Part shown: in pieces, positions 51,011 to 60,572 of the stretch
How positions within the stretch are numbered: the stretch's first letter is position 1
Layout: the number at the start of each line of letters is the position of its first letter
Source: Candidatus Sulfotelmatobacter sp.
GTDB lineage: Bacteria; Acidobacteriota; Terriglobia; Terriglobales; Acidobacteriaceae
Assembly (NCBI GenBank): GCA_036500765.1
Contig: DASYBM010000009.1
Coordinates: 124,001-188,000 of the forward strand
DNA: 64,000 nucleotides
Reading direction: 5' to 3'
The notes under the pieces: model-generated
The model's database searches: none
Seen by the model: the letters and a program-made list of their open reading frames with translations, nothing else
What the model was told of the DNA's origin: nothing
Position numbers and translations under genes: made by a program

Positions 51011-51516
51011 GGAATCCTCCGGGGACGGTCGTTCGTCGTTGGTCGTTGGCCGAGTCATGCACGCGTGCGTGCAGAATTCGCCAACCGGGTAGGAATAGGA
51101 GGATTGGGAAATTAGTCGCTACCGAAGAGGCTGGGACGGAGGCGCGAGGGAAGATTCGCACGATAACGGCGCGGACACACCAGACAGTGCAACCAGCATT
51201 CGGCGGACTGGGCATGAGGCAGGTGCGGATTGGAGTTTCTGCGCAGCATCGGCGGACGTCGACATCACTGATTGATTATAGCTCGTAGGAATGTGCGGCG
51301 TAACCCCTTTGGTAACGAATCGACGTGAGTTATGTGGGGAGAGCCGCCCTCGGCTGTCCCGCGTGGTGAGAGCAGTCTAGCTTCGCTCGACCGGACAGCC
51401 GAGGTCGGCTGTCCCCACATGAATCTTTAATCTTTCGCAGCTGCCATTTTTGACTTCCCACGGCACAGGTCTTAGCATGGCTCGACCACATAGCTCGACC
51501 GCATCGGAAGGCCTCC
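51011..51516. other. 506 bp divergent region with word repeat and inverted hairpin pair
   Basis: Between the aminotransferase and the Ser/Thr kinase. Holds 'GTCGTTCGTCGTTGGTCGTT' words at 51027-51051 and the inverted family B pair at 51331-51421. The ribosome-binding site GGAAGG of the kinase is at about 51506-51511. No other feature recognised. Confidence 0.55.
51331..51421. repeat. MITE-like element: two inverted family B hairpins
   Basis: The left end TATGTGGGGA with stem AGCCG/CGGCT (51337-51360) is mirrored by the right end, GGACAGCCGA/TCGGCTGTCC (51393-51414) followed by CCACATG. The two ends form an inverted repeat of about 25 bp around a 30 bp core. It resembles a small non-autonomous element or a REP pair. 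No transposase is in the window. Confidence 0.7.
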
Positions 51517-54480
51517 TTGCTCGAACAGAACATTTCGCATTACCGGATTGTCGAGAAGCTGGGCGGCGGCGGGATGGGTGTGGTCTATAAGGCCGAGGAC
51601 ACGCGACTCGGGCGTTTCGTGGCGCTCAAGTTTCTTCCCGACGATCTGGCGCAGGATCGGCAGGCGCTGGAGCGGTTTCGGCGCGAGGCCAAGGCGGCGT
51701 CGGCGCTGAATCATCCCAACATCTGCACCATTTATGACATTGGCGAAGAAGATGGGCGCACGTTTCTCGTCATGGAGTTTCTGGACGGCGCGACGTTGAA
51801 GCACGTGATCGGCAACCGGGCGATGGAGTTGGAGACGATTCTTTCGCTGGGGATTGAGATTGCCGACGCCCTGGATGCGGCGCACGCGGGTGGGATTGTT
51901 CATCGCGATATCAAGCCGGCAAATATTTTTGTTACCAAGCGCGGGCACGCAAAGATTCTCGACTTTGGATTGGCCAAAGTGAAGGCGGGGCCGGGCGATT
52001 CGGCCGCGGTACCGGACGTTACTGCGCCAACCAGCGTGGTGGTCGACGAGCATTTGACTAGTCCCGGTTCCACGCTCGGGACGGTCGCGTATATGTCTCC
52101 GGAGCAAGCGAAGGGAAAGGAACTTGACGCACGCACAGATTTGTTCTCTTTTGGCGTGGTGCTTTACGAAATGGCGACTGGAACGTTGCCCTTTCGCGGC
52201 GAGACTTCGGCGCTGATTTTTCAGGCGATTCTCGACCGCGCGCCGGTTTCGCCCGTGCGGTTGAATCCGGATTTGCCACAGCACTTGGAAGACATCATCA
52301 ATAAGGCGCTGGAGAAGGATCGCAATCTGAGGTACCAGAGCGCGGCGGACATTCGCGCCGATTTGCAGCGGTTGAAGCGCGATACGGATAGCGGACGCGC
52401 GGTGGCGCACAGTTCGGGGTCGGTGGCGGTGGCGCAGGAAGCGCATGCGCAGGCTGCGGCGAGCGGTTCGTCGTCAGTGAATGTGCGTCCAGTTCCGGCT
52501 TCGGCTTCTTCGCAGCAGGCGGTTGCATCTTCGGCGGAGCTGAGAGCGGCCGGCGCGCCGAAGAAGTCTTCGAAGCTGTTGATTGGCGTATTGGCCCTGC
52601 TGGTCGCTTTGCTGATCGGTGGCGTATTGTTTTTCCGGTCGCGGCAATCGGCGAAGCTTACTGAGAAAGACTCCGTGCTGCTCGCCGACTTCGTCAATAC
52701 TACTGGCGATTCCGTTTTTGATGGCACGCTGAAGCAAGCGCTGGCGGTGCAACTGGAGCAGTCGCCATATCTCAACATCGTTCCGGAATCCAGGATTCGC
52801 GCGGCGTTGCGGCTGATGGGGCGTGCTCCGGATGAACGCCTTACCAACGATGTTGCGCGCGAAATCTGCCAGCGGCAGGGGATTAAGGCGATGCTGACCG
52901 GGTCCATTGCCAGCCTTGGCAATCACTTCGTCATCGATCTGGCGGTTGTGAACGGTCAAACCGGAGACGCGCTGGCGCGCGAGCAGGCGGAGGCCGACAG
53001 CAAGGAAGAAGTTTTGAAGGCGCTCGACAAAGCTGCGTCGAATCTGCGGCAGAAGATGGGCGAGTCGCTGGCTTCGGTACAGCAATTCACCAAGCCGCTG
53101 GAGCAGGCGACGACTTCGTCGTTGGAGGCGTTGCAGGCCTTCAGTCTCGGCCAGGCCGAACATCAAAAAGTCAACGAGGAGGGCGCTGTTCCACACCTGA
53201 AGCGGGCGGTGGAACTGGATCCGAATTTTGCCATGGCCTGGGCTACCTTGGGAGTCACTTCCAACAACCTCGGCCGGATTACCGATGCCATCGCCGCACT
53301 CACGAAGGCTAACGAATTGCGCGAGCGCGCCAGCGAGCGCGAGAAGTTTTACATTCAAGCACACTACTACGACACGGTGCTGTTGGACTTTGACAAGACT
53401 TTGGTTACCTACGCGGAGTGGAAACAAACCTATCCCCGCGACACGGTCGCCTACGATAATGCGGCGTTAATTTATAGCACCATAGGGCAGTACGATAAGG
53501 CGAGGGATATGGCGAGCCAAAGTGTGCAAATTGATCCTAAAGATCGCTACGCCTATGCGAATCTGGCCTCTGCCTACCTCGGGCTGAATCGGTTTGACGA
53601 AGCGAAAAGCATTGTCGATCAGGCCTCGTCACAGAAACTGGATAGTTTCGGCACACTTATAGTGGCAATGAACCTGGCCGCTATTCGAGGAGATTGGGCC
53701 GGTTACAACCATGAAATTGAATCGACTCGAGGCACCCCCAACGAGTCGTTTACGTTGTTCTGGGAAGCAAATGGGCAGTGCGTTCTGGGAAAGGTAAAGG
53801 CATCGCGCCAGACCTGGCAACAAGCCCGCGCGGAGATGCTGGCTAGCGGAGACAAAGATTTTGCCGCCACATTATTCAACATTGAGGCGTACAACGAGGC
53901 ATTGGTGGGATATCCGGCGGATGCGAAACGCAAAGCGGAGCAGGCGCTGGAACTTTCGCAGGCTCGCGACGTGCGGATGTTTGCGGCGGGCGCTCTGGCC
54001 GCGGCAGGGGATGTGACCAAGTCCGCTTCGCTTCTGGCCGAAGTGGTCCACGAGTATCCCGACAACCGGTTTCTGAAATTAGAGTTGGGGCCCATGGTGC
54101 AGGCAGAGCAGTTTCTGCAAAAGAATCAGCCTGCCGATGCGATCTCAGTGCTGGAGTCGACGCGACCGTATGAATTCGGGATCGGACCAAACGGAGTTGG
54201 GGACGGGCCAGCGTACTTACGTGGGATTGCATATCTGAAGCTGAAGGATGGGGTAAAAGCCGCGGCCGAGTTTCAGCATATTCTTGATCATCGGGGGGTC
54301 GGAGCCAATGACCCGGAGTATCCGTTGTCGCGGCTGAATCTGGGGCGCGCTTACGCTCTTCAGGGCGACACGGCCAAGGCACGGACCGCGTATCAGGATT
54401 TCTTTGCGGCATGGAAAGATGCTGACGCGGATGTGCCGGTGCTGGTGGCGGCGAAGGCGGAGTATGAGAAGTTGAAGTAG
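51517..54480 (+). CDS. membrane Ser/Thr protein kinase with TolB-like and TPR extracytoplasmic region
   Basis: 987 residues from TTG 51517 with GGAAGG upstream. Kinase (about 9-270): [18 protein letters not shown] lysine, [23 protein letters not shown]. An Ala/Ser-rich juxtamembrane linker (285-350) follows, then one membrane helix ([20 protein letters not shown], about 353-373), a TolB-like domain starting [20 protein letters not shown] (about 385-510), then TPR repeats to the end ([20 protein letters not shown] and further units). This build is common in Acidobacteriota; the TPRs probably sense or scaffold outside the membrane. Confidence 0.93.
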   Translation: MLEQNISHYRIVEKLGGGGMGVVYKAEDTRLGRFVALKFLPDDLAQDRQALERFRREAKAASALNHPNICTIYDIGEEDGRTFLVMEFLDGATLKHVIGNRAMELETILSLGIEIADALDAAHAGGIVHRDIKPANIFVTKRGHAKILDFGLAKVKAGPGDSAAVPDVTAPTSVVVDEHLTSPGSTLGTVAYMSPEQAKGKELDARTDLFSFGVVLYEMATGTLPFRGETSALIFQAILDRAPVSPVRLNPDLPQHLEDIINKALEKDRNLRYQSAADIRADLQRLKRDTDSGRAVAHSSGSVAVAQEAHAQAAASGSSSVNVRPVPASASSQQAVASSAELRAAGAPKKSSKLLIGVLALLVALLIGGVLFFRSRQSAKLTEKDSVLLADFVNTTGDSVFDGTLKQALAVQLEQSPYLNIVPESRIRAALRLMGRAPDERLTNDVAREICQRQGIKAMLTGSIASLGNHFVIDLAVVNGQTGDALAREQAEADSKEEVLKALDKAASNLRQKMGESLASVQQFTKPLEQATTSSLEALQAFSLGQAEHQKVNEEGAVPHLKRAVELDPNFAMAWATLGVTSNNLGRITDAIAALTKANELRERASEREKFYIQAHYYDTVLLDFDKTLVTYAEWKQTYPRDTVAYDNAALIYSTIGQYDKARDMASQSVQIDPKDRYAYANLASAYLGLNRFDEAKSIVDQASSQKLDSFGTLIVAMNLAAIRGDWAGYNHEIESTRGTPNESFTLFWEANGQCVLGKVKASRQTWQQARAEMLASGDKDFAATLFNIEAYNEALVGYPADAKRKAEQALELSQARDVRMFAAGALAAAGDVTKSASLLAEVVHEYPDNRFLKLELGPMVQAEQFLQKNQPADAISVLESTRPYEFGIGPNGVGDGPAYLRGIAYLKLKDGVKAAAEFQHILDHRGVGANDPEYPLSRLNLGRAYALQGDTAKARTAYQDFFAAWKDADADVPVLVAAKAEYEKLK

Positions 54481-54520
54481 GCTTGCGGTCTCTGCAGACA
54501 TCCACGCTTAGACGAGTTGA

Positions 54521-54566
54521 GTAGCGCCGCCGTCCCGGCGGCTGTCCGGCGGGCGTTCCGCCCGCC
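54521..54566 (+). repeat. family A double-hairpin repeat, copy 2
   Basis: GTAGC, then GCCGCCG (54526-54532) paired with CGGCGGC (54536-54542), loop TCC; then GGCGGGCG (54548-54555) paired with CGCCCGCC (54559-54566), loop TTC. Both arms differ from copy 1 in matching ways, so base pairing is kept. Confidence 0.85.
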
Positions 54567-54633
54567 GCGCTGAAAGCTGGAGTTACTCCGGCGCGTCTGG
54601 GAGATGCCTCGACACTCTGTGGCTTTCCGACGC

Positions 54634-54679
54634 CGAGGGCGAGACGCCCTCGGGACAGCCGGCAGGATGCCGGCGCTAC
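54634..54679 (-). repeat. family A double-hairpin repeat, copy 3 (inverted)
   Basis: On the minus strand: GTAGC, GCCGGCA paired with TGCCGGC (54674-54658), loop TCC; then CGAGGGCG paired with CGCCCTCG (54652-54634), loop TCT. It faces copy 2 across 67 bp, so the two can form a larger inverted structure. Confidence 0.85.
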
Positions 54680-54706
54680 GTTGGCGCCGGGCTTCGCTCC
54701 TGGCTT

Positions 54707-54727
54707 GGACAGCCGAAGCGGCTGTCC
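54707..54727 (+). repeat. family B hairpin repeat, copy 3
   Basis: GGACAGCCG (54707-54715) pairs with CGGCTGTCC (54719-54727), loop AAG, followed by CTACATGG. Left flank GCTTCGCTC matches that of 51380. The 338 bp gap 54481-54818 is thus largely repeats; no gene is seen in it. Confidence 0.8.
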
Positions 54728-54818
54728 CTACATGGTTCGTGCTGGGTCTCGGAGTTCTGAATCCAGAACATCTACCCGCTCGTCTGATATCTTTTAACTT
54801 CCTCCATTTCTCACGACA

Positions 54819-55766
54819 ATGAATTCTGCTCAGCGCCCACGCCGGTGGATGGTGATTCTTGCCTTTGGACTCGTGTATCTGTTCTGGGGCTCGACTTACC
54901 TTGCGATCGACATTGCGGTGCAGACGATTCCTCCGGCGCTGATGTGCGCGGTGCGGTTTTCGATTGCGGGCGTGGTGATGCTCGCGGTGTGCGCGGCGAC
55001 GGGGCGGCGGATTTTTTATTCGCCCAAACAGATTGCGCTGGCGGCGATAGTGGGATTGCTGCTGTTGATGGGCGGGAATCTTACGCTCTCTTATGCAGAG
55101 CTGGTGGTGTCGTCGGGACTGGCGGCGTTGATTGTCGCCATTACGCCGCTGTGGTTTCTGGTGCTGGACTCGTTGCTGCTGGGCGACCATCACATTTCAA
55201 ATCGCGGCAAAGCGGGGCTCGCGCTGGGAATATTGGGATTGTTTGTGCTGGTGTGGCCGCAGTTGCAATCGGGGACGATGGGGCGGCGGGAATTGTGGGC
55301 GTCGATCAGCCTGATTGCCGGATCATTCACTTGGGCGCTCGGGTCGGTGCTGTCGAAGCGCTGGCAGTCGGGGATGGACGTATTCAGCGCGACGGGGTGG
55401 CAAGTTACGGCGGCGGGAGCGGGGAATTTTATTTTTGCGTTATTCGCAGGCGACCTTGCACGGGTGCGCTGGACTCCGCGGAGTCTGAGCGCCACGTTTT
55501 ATCTGGTGGTGTGCGGGTCGTGGATTGGGTACACGGCCTACATCTGGCTGCTGGAGCATGTGCCTACGTCGAAGGTTTCAACGTATGCGTATGTGAATCC
55601 GGTAGTGGCGGTGTTTCTGGGGTGGCTGATTCTGCATGAACGCGTGGATCGCTTCATTCTGGGGGGAAGCGCGATCGTGGTGCTGTCGGTGATTCTCGTT
55701 ACGAGCGCGAAGGTGAAGGCGAAGAGTGTGGGGGAGGAGCTGCCGGCGGTGGAAGCGGCGGGATAG
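54819..55766 (+). CDS. EamA/DMT family transporter
   Basis: 315 residues, ten membrane helices in two EamA halves. N-terminal FGLVYLFWGSTYLAIDIAV and ALMCAVRFSIAGVVML; second half ELWASISLIAGSFTWALGSVLSK, then WLLEHVPTSKVSTYAYVNPV and VAVFLGWLILHER. An exporter of small metabolites is likely; substrate unknown. No ribosome-binding site is clear at ATG 54819. Confidence 0.92.
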   Translation: MNSAQRPRRWMVILAFGLVYLFWGSTYLAIDIAVQTIPPALMCAVRFSIAGVVMLAVCAATGRRIFYSPKQIALAAIVGLLLLMGGNLTLSYAELVVSSGLAALIVAITPLWFLVLDSLLLGDHHISNRGKAGLALGILGLFVLVWPQLQSGTMGRRELWASISLIAGSFTWALGSVLSKRWQSGMDVFSATGWQVTAAGAGNFIFALFAGDLARVRWTPRSLSATFYLVVCGSWIGYTAYIWLLEHVPTSKVSTYAYVNPVVAVFLGWLILHERVDRFILGGSAIVVLSVILVTSAKVKAKSVGEELPAVEAAG

Positions 55767-55876
55767 AGCGGGCGTCGGGCGTTTGGGTGTCCACCTGAGA
55801 ACTATGCATCCACCGAAGAGTCGGTGACGATGGCTGATGATGCAACTCGGCTTTCGCGCCGCGACCGTTAAGCAGG

Positions 55877-55934
55877 AGATCCTTCCCCTTCGACTGCGCT
55901 CAGGCTGAAGAACGGCTCCGCTCAGGGTAACAAC
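55877..55934 (-). repeat. family D repeat, extended copy
   Basis: AGATCCTTCCCC, TTCGACTGCGCTCAGG, and a second half GGCTCCGCTCAGGGTAAC. It is the 'GGATGACA-CCTGAGCG' type repeat seen as its reverse complement. In the 207 bp between converging genes; nothing else seen there. Confidence 0.6.
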
Positions 55935-55973
55935 CGCGTCGCTTGTGGTCCAAGGTCCGACGCCTGACGCCCG

Positions 55974-56717
55974 CTACTTCGATCCTTCTTCTTCCTCCTC
56001 GGCATCGTTCACCAAATCCACTACGTGTCCTCGGATGGCGAAGGTTTGCTTGGCGACGCCGGCGGGCTCGAAGCTGACTCTCGCGGGCGCTCGTTGCCAG
56101 GTAGGACTGGGGCAGGAGGAGTCGGGTGGGGCATCTTCGGGTGTCGGGTCGTTGGTGCGGGAGTTCTCGGAGAGCAGCTTCTTTAGAACCGGCTTGCGGC
56201 GGCTGAGTTGGGCTACGATGGCGTAGGTTTTCTTGCTATCGTCGTCCACGCCGCAATAGGCGACGTAGTCGCGGTACCAACTGGCGGCGGAGTGGTAGAC
56301 ATCGAACTCCGGAAGATTGATGGGAGAGATGCGGCCGGTGGAGCGATCGATGAGCAGCCAGCCTCCGCGCTGCCATTGCCAATGGGGCGCGGAATCGTCG
56401 GGGAGGCTGTCGTTCACGCGAAAGGCGCGGCGCACTACGAACAGGCGGTCAGTCACGTCGTGGGGCGAGCCGAGGACGAATTCTTTGGCGCGGCCATCGA
56501 CGAGCAAGGCGCGGATCTTGATGGTAAGGGGCTTGTCGTTTGAGGAGGATCCCGAAAACCACTGCACGGAGGTCCACTTGCCGAAGGCGATGACGTGGAT
56601 TTTCGTCGCCGCTTGCGCAGCACATGCCGCCAGCAAGCTCCAGATTATCCAGCGAGCGAGGCCGGTCGATATTCGCTGAAACTGAGATCTATCCATTCGC
56701 ACTTTATTCATTCCCAT
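55974..56717 (-). CDS. secreted protein of unknown function
   Basis: 247 residues from ATG 56717 with AAGG upstream; ATG 56711 and 56696 are in frame. Signal-like segment WIIWSLLAACAAQAA. The mature part is beta-rich (KIHVIAFGKWTSVQWF, SPHDVTDRLFVVRRAFRVND, WQWQRGGWLLIDRSTGRIS) and ends in an acidic tail. It does not match a family I know. Convergent with the EamA gene. Confidence 0.65.
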   Translation of the reverse strand: MGMNKVRMDRSQFQRISTGLARWIIWSLLAACAAQAATKIHVIAFGKWTSVQWFSGSSSNDKPLTIKIRALLVDGRAKEFVLGSPHDVTDRLFVVRRAFRVNDSLPDDSAPHWQWQRGGWLLIDRSTGRISPINLPEFDVYHSAASWYRDYVAYCGVDDDSKKTYAIVAQLSRRKPVLKKLLSENSRTNDPTPEDAPPDSSCPSPTWQRAPARVSFEPAGVAKQTFAIRGHVVDLVNDAEEEEEGSK

Positions 56718-57018
56718 TGATTCGCCTTAGTCGCATAACGCGAGAGTAGGCATACAGGAGAGGCGAACGCAAGGTTTCTCGTCACCGCACGTGCGGCGCT
56801 TGTGCCAAAGTGGGAATAGCCGAGTACCAGAAAGGGTGTTAGTGTTCAACGAGCTGGCTTAAGCCCGCGGCGAAATTTGCGAGATCGGGGTAGAATCAGA
56901 AAATCCGCAGGCGGTTTTTTGGTTTATTATCTCGCCTGACTCTGCACGCTTTCGCGACGGGAAGGGCGGACAACTTCGACCGGGGGAAGCGCTTCTTATC
57001 AGTAGGGGCAATCTTTAG
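56718..57018. other. intergenic region upstream of the HD-GYP regulator
   Basis: 301 bp between divergent genes. A weak CCGC/GCGG dyad followed by T6 lies near 56900-56917; its loop is too short to be a good terminator. No other feature found. Confidence 0.35.
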
Positions 57019-58002
57019 ATGGGCGATCTTTTACCAAGACGACGTGCGCCGCGAATTCTGGTAGTCGACGATCAGCCGAGCATTGCCGGGCTGATGAGCC
57101 AGTTACTCGGGATGCGTGGATACGACGTGACTACCGCGTCGAATGCCGACCAGGCGGAGCTCGAGGTGGGGCGGCAACTGCCGGACCTGATTCTCTCGGA
57201 TGTGATGATGCCGGGGAGGTCGGGTTACGATCTTTGCCGCAGCTTGAAAGAAAATCCGGCGACCCGGCTGATTCCTTTTGTGCTGATTACCGGACTGAGC
57301 GACAGCAGTGATAAGGTGCGCGGCATTGAAGCCGGCGCGGACGATTTTCTGAACAAGCCGGTGCTGGCGGAAGAACTCGTGGCGCGGGTGAAGTCCCTGC
57401 TGCGGGTGAAAGAATTTACTGACGAACTGGAGACCGCGGACTCCGTGTTGTGCACGCTGGGGTTGATCGTGGAGGGCCGCGACCCCTATACCGAGGGGCA
57501 TTGTGAGCGGCTGTCGGTGCACGCAGCGGATTTGGGCCGGCATCTTGGGATGGATGAAGATTCCATCCTGGCATTGAAGCGCGGCGGGTATTTGCATGAC
57601 CTGGGGAAGATTGCAGTGCCGGATGAAATTCTGAAAAAAGGCAGCGACCTCACGCCGGCGGAATGGCTGATCATGAAACTGCATCCCATTACCGGCGAGA
57701 ATATCTGCAAGCCGCTGCATTCGCTGCGGCCGGTGCTGCCGATTATCCGGAACCATCATGAGCATACGGATGGATCGGGTTATCCGGACGGGCTCGTCGG
57801 TTCGGAGATTCCCGTGTTGCCGCGGGTGTTGCAAGTGGTAGATGTGTATGACGCGCTGCGCACGGCGCGTTCTTACAAGCCGGCGCTGACTCATGAACTG
57901 GCGTCCCAAACCATGCGCGAGGAAGCGGCGCGGGGACTTTGGGACGAGGAGTTGGTGGCGGAGTATTTCTCGATGTTGGAGCAGAAGCGGCAAGTGGCGT
58001 AG
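57019..58002 (+). CDS. response regulator with HD-GYP c-di-GMP phosphodiesterase domain
   Basis: 327 residues. Receiver (about 10-128) with DD 17-18 and phospho-acceptor D61 (ILSDVMMPGRSG), NKP switch lysine. The HD-GYP domain has GYLHDLGKIAVPDEIL (HD), HPITGENICKPL, IIRNHHEHTDGSGYPDGL with the GYP intact, and VVDVYDALRTARSYKPA. So it should hydrolyse c-di-GMP when phosphorylated, like RpfG. No kinase is adjacent. Confidence 0.95.
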   Translation: MGDLLPRRRAPRILVVDDQPSIAGLMSQLLGMRGYDVTTASNADQAELEVGRQLPDLILSDVMMPGRSGYDLCRSLKENPATRLIPFVLITGLSDSSDKVRGIEAGADDFLNKPVLAEELVARVKSLLRVKEFTDELETADSVLCTLGLIVEGRDPYTEGHCERLSVHAADLGRHLGMDEDSILALKRGGYLHDLGKIAVPDEILKKGSDLTPAEWLIMKLHPITGENICKPLHSLRPVLPIIRNHHEHTDGSGYPDGLVGSEIPVLPRVLQVVDVYDALRTARSYKPALTHELASQTMREEAARGLWDEELVAEYFSMLEQKRQVA

Positions 58003-58390
58003 GGGCGGCGCCTGCCGGCCACCATCGCGATTGATACTTCAATAACTCTTTAACCCTTCCCGCATCAACTCTTCAACCCTTCCCGCATCTGGGCGGGAAC
58101 TGGCGCGCCACTCCGCTGATTCCGCCGCCCACCACGACGCAATTATTAGATTTCGACCGGTCTCGATCTGCTCACGGGCGGGCTCTCAAACAAACCGTCG
58201 CGAATCTGGCGCCCGGCGTTAGTGTTGCCATTGGAAATAGATTTAAGGTTGATCGTGCGGATTATAAACGCCGCGGCGCAGACCGTCCGCAACCTTATCC
58301 CTTGTGCTACCATCTACTGTTTTTGCATCTACCGTCTGGAAGGTAAGATTCCGGTGGCTGCACCGCCGGAACGGAATCTGAGGGGCCGGA
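58003..58390. other. leader region of glgC with a tandem 23-bp repeat
   Basis: 388 bp. A 23-bp unit, AACTCTTTAACCCTTCCCG with CATC, is repeated in tandem at 58044-58066 and 58067-58089 with one mismatch. The glgC ribosome-binding site GAGGGG lies just before 58391. No gene or riboswitch recognised. Confidence 0.6.
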
Positions 58391-59641
58391 ATGAAAGATA
58401 CTCTCGGGGTTCTTTTGGCAGGCGGCGCCGGGGAACGATTGTATCCTCTGACTCGCGACCGGGCTAAGCCGGCGGTCACCTTTGGCGGCATCTACCGCAT
58501 CATCGACATCACTCTCTCGAACTGCCTGAACTCCGACCTCCGCCGCGTCTACATTCTTACGCAATACAAGGCTCTCTCCCTCAACCGCCACATTCGCGAG
58601 GGCTGGAACATCCTGGGCCGCGAGGTCGGCGAGTTTGTCGAGGTGCTGCCTCCGATGAAGCGCGTCAGCGACCAGTGGTATCAGGGCACCGCCGACGCCG
58701 TTTACCAGAATATTTATTCCATCGGCTCCGAGCAACCCAAGCACGTCATGATTCTTTCCGGCGACCATATCTACAAGATGGACTACGGAAAGATGATGAA
58801 GCAGCATCAGGATTCGGCTGCCGATATCACCCTTGCCACCATCCAGATCGATCTGGAGGAGACCTATCGCTTCGGGGTGGTCGATGTCGACAAGGACGGC
58901 CGCATCAACGGCTTTGAGGAAAAGCCGAAGACGACGGCTCTGCGCTCGCCGCTGAATCCAGAAAAAGTGGCAGGATCGATGGGCATCTATCTATTCAACG
59001 CCGACGTGCTCATTCCGGTGCTGCTCAAAGACGCCGAAAATCATCAGTCCAGCCACGACTTCGGCAAAGATATTCTCCCGAAAATGGTCGACGACTACCG
59101 CGTCTTCGCCTACGACTTCGTCGACGAAAACAAGAAAGAAGCGCTCTACTGGCGCGATGTGGGCACGCTCGAGGCCTATTACGAAGCCAACATGGACATC
59201 GTCTCGGTCTCGCCCATCTTCAACCTCTACGACGAAGAGTGGCCGATCCGCACACACCAGCGGCAGTATCCTCCCGCGAAATTCGTTTTCGCCGAAATCG
59301 GACGCACCGGCACCGCGCTCGATTCCATCGTCTCCAATGGATGCATCGTCTCCGGCGGCAGCGTGAAAAATTCCATCCTCTCGCCCGACGTGCGCGTTAA
59401 TTCCTACTCCGAAGTCGACGATTGCATCCTGTTTTCCCACGTCAGCGTGGGCCGGCGCTGCCGAATCCGCAAAGCCATCCTCGACCGCGACGTCCACATT
59501 CCCGAAGGCACCACTATCGGCTACGACGCCGAGGCCGACCGCCAACGCTACTTCGTTACCGAGAGCGGCATCACCGTGGTCACCCGCGATTATTCCCTCT
59601 TCGAGAATCCGGTGACGGTCGATTACTTCACCAGCGAATAA
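58391..59641 (+). CDS. glgC: glucose-1-phosphate adenylyltransferase
   Basis: 416 residues, family length. N-terminal nucleotidyltransferase: GVLLAGGAGERLYPLTRDRAKPAVTFGG, NCLNSDLRRVYILTQYK, QGTADAVYQN, ILSGDHIYKMDY; left-handed beta-helix C-terminus (SGGSVKNSILSPDVRVNSYS and further). Makes ADP-glucose, the committed step of glycogen synthesis. No other glg gene in the window. Confidence 0.96.
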   Translation: MKDTLGVLLAGGAGERLYPLTRDRAKPAVTFGGIYRIIDITLSNCLNSDLRRVYILTQYKALSLNRHIREGWNILGREVGEFVEVLPPMKRVSDQWYQGTADAVYQNIYSIGSEQPKHVMILSGDHIYKMDYGKMMKQHQDSAADITLATIQIDLEETYRFGVVDVDKDGRINGFEEKPKTTALRSPLNPEKVAGSMGIYLFNADVLIPVLLKDAENHQSSHDFGKDILPKMVDDYRVFAYDFVDENKKEALYWRDVGTLEAYYEANMDIVSVSPIFNLYDEEWPIRTHQRQYPPAKFVFAEIGRTGTALDSIVSNGCIVSGGSVKNSILSPDVRVNSYSEVDDCILFSHVSVGRRCRIRKAILDRDVHIPEGTTIGYDAEADRQRYFVTESGITVVTRDYSLFENPVTVDYFTSE

Positions 59642-59686
59642 CTGCCCACGGCGACGCAGGGTGCTTAACGCCACCTTCTCAATGGG

Positions 59687-60478
59687 TTATCCCTTCCATG
59701 CTTGCACAAAGTCACTCTCAATCTGGTCCACAACCGATTGCTTTTCAGGACGAGCAAGAGCGACGTATTGCGCGATGGCCAGTACGAACATGCAGTGAGC
59801 TGTGGAGAGCGCCATGTCGACGAACTGCTCTGACGGAGCGAGGTCTACATCTAATACTCCAGGCTGCGGGTCCGCCTGCGACATCACGCCACTGATATTC
59901 GCATGAGTGATGTTGGAAGCCAGTTCGTAAAAGGAAAGGTAATACTCCTCAAGACCGAGGTCCGAGCACAATTGTGAGAGATGTCTCTTGCTCCAACGAC
60001 CGCGCACTTTGCCGTTAGCCATGAATCTCGGCGAGACGCGTGCGTATCCCCGTTTGATAGATTCGATGACTTCTGGTGTCACGTTCTTCATGTGGGCGGG
60101 AGCGTGCTTCTCGATGTACCGATGTCTCTTCATTCCAACGATAAAGTGGAAGTCGAAATAATCATCGAACTCATCAGGATGCTTTTTGAGATAGGCGACT
60201 GTCACAGCCGCCTCGAACATCGTGCGTGCGACCTTTATCGCATCGATTCCGTATCCGTTCATTGCTAAAAGAAGCACCGCCCCGACTGAATTCGCAACCA
60301 TTTTCGCTAGATGGCGACAAACCTTATGAATCGGTTCTGAGTGAGCCACTGAGAAGAGATCGTCAATAGTCGGTCCTAGATTTCGTGTCACGAAGAAAAA
60401 ACTCTTGTGCTTTTCCAACACAACTGGCCAGAAGTCGGGGTACCCAACCTGAATCGCCGTCATCGGTGGTGTGTTCAT
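59687..60478 (-). CDS. DUF5677-like helical protein, accessory
   Basis: 263 residues from ATG 60478 with GAGGTG upstream. All-helical; the core AIKVARTMFEAAVTVAYLKKHPDEFDDYF and the C-terminal TAHCMFVLAIAQYVA recall the DUF5677/HEPN-like fold. The role of the family is unknown. The gene and its divergent neighbour are less G+C rich than flanking genes and sit between glgC and a phosphoesterase, so they look like an insert. Confidence 0.6.
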   Translation of the reverse strand: MNTPPMTAIQVGYPDFWPVVLEKHKSFFFVTRNLGPTIDDLFSVAHSEPIHKVCRHLAKMVANSVGAVLLLAMNGYGIDAIKVARTMFEAAVTVAYLKKHPDEFDDYFDFHFIVGMKRHRYIEKHAPAHMKNVTPEVIESIKRGYARVSPRFMANGKVRGRWSKRHLSQLCSDLGLEEYYLSFYELASNITHANISGVMSQADPQPGVLDVDLAPSEQFVDMALSTAHCMFVLAIAQYVALARPEKQSVVDQIESDFVQAWKG

Positions 60479-60572
60479 TTTTCACCTCGTCCATTTCCAA
60501 TAGAGTACACTCTTCGCCTTTGATTCGCCACAGTTTGTATGCTAGTCTTTCCACGTAACCGCAAGGTGCCAG

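Noticed and set aside
49395-51215. 606-codon minus-strand frame across the aminotransferase
   Set aside because: Runs of Arg-His-Arg show it to be the second frame of the G+C-rich aminotransferase gene, whose PLP motifs are in the other frame.
56898-56920. Terminator with CCGC/GCGG and T6
   Set aside because: The loop would be two bases, too short, and no gene ends there.
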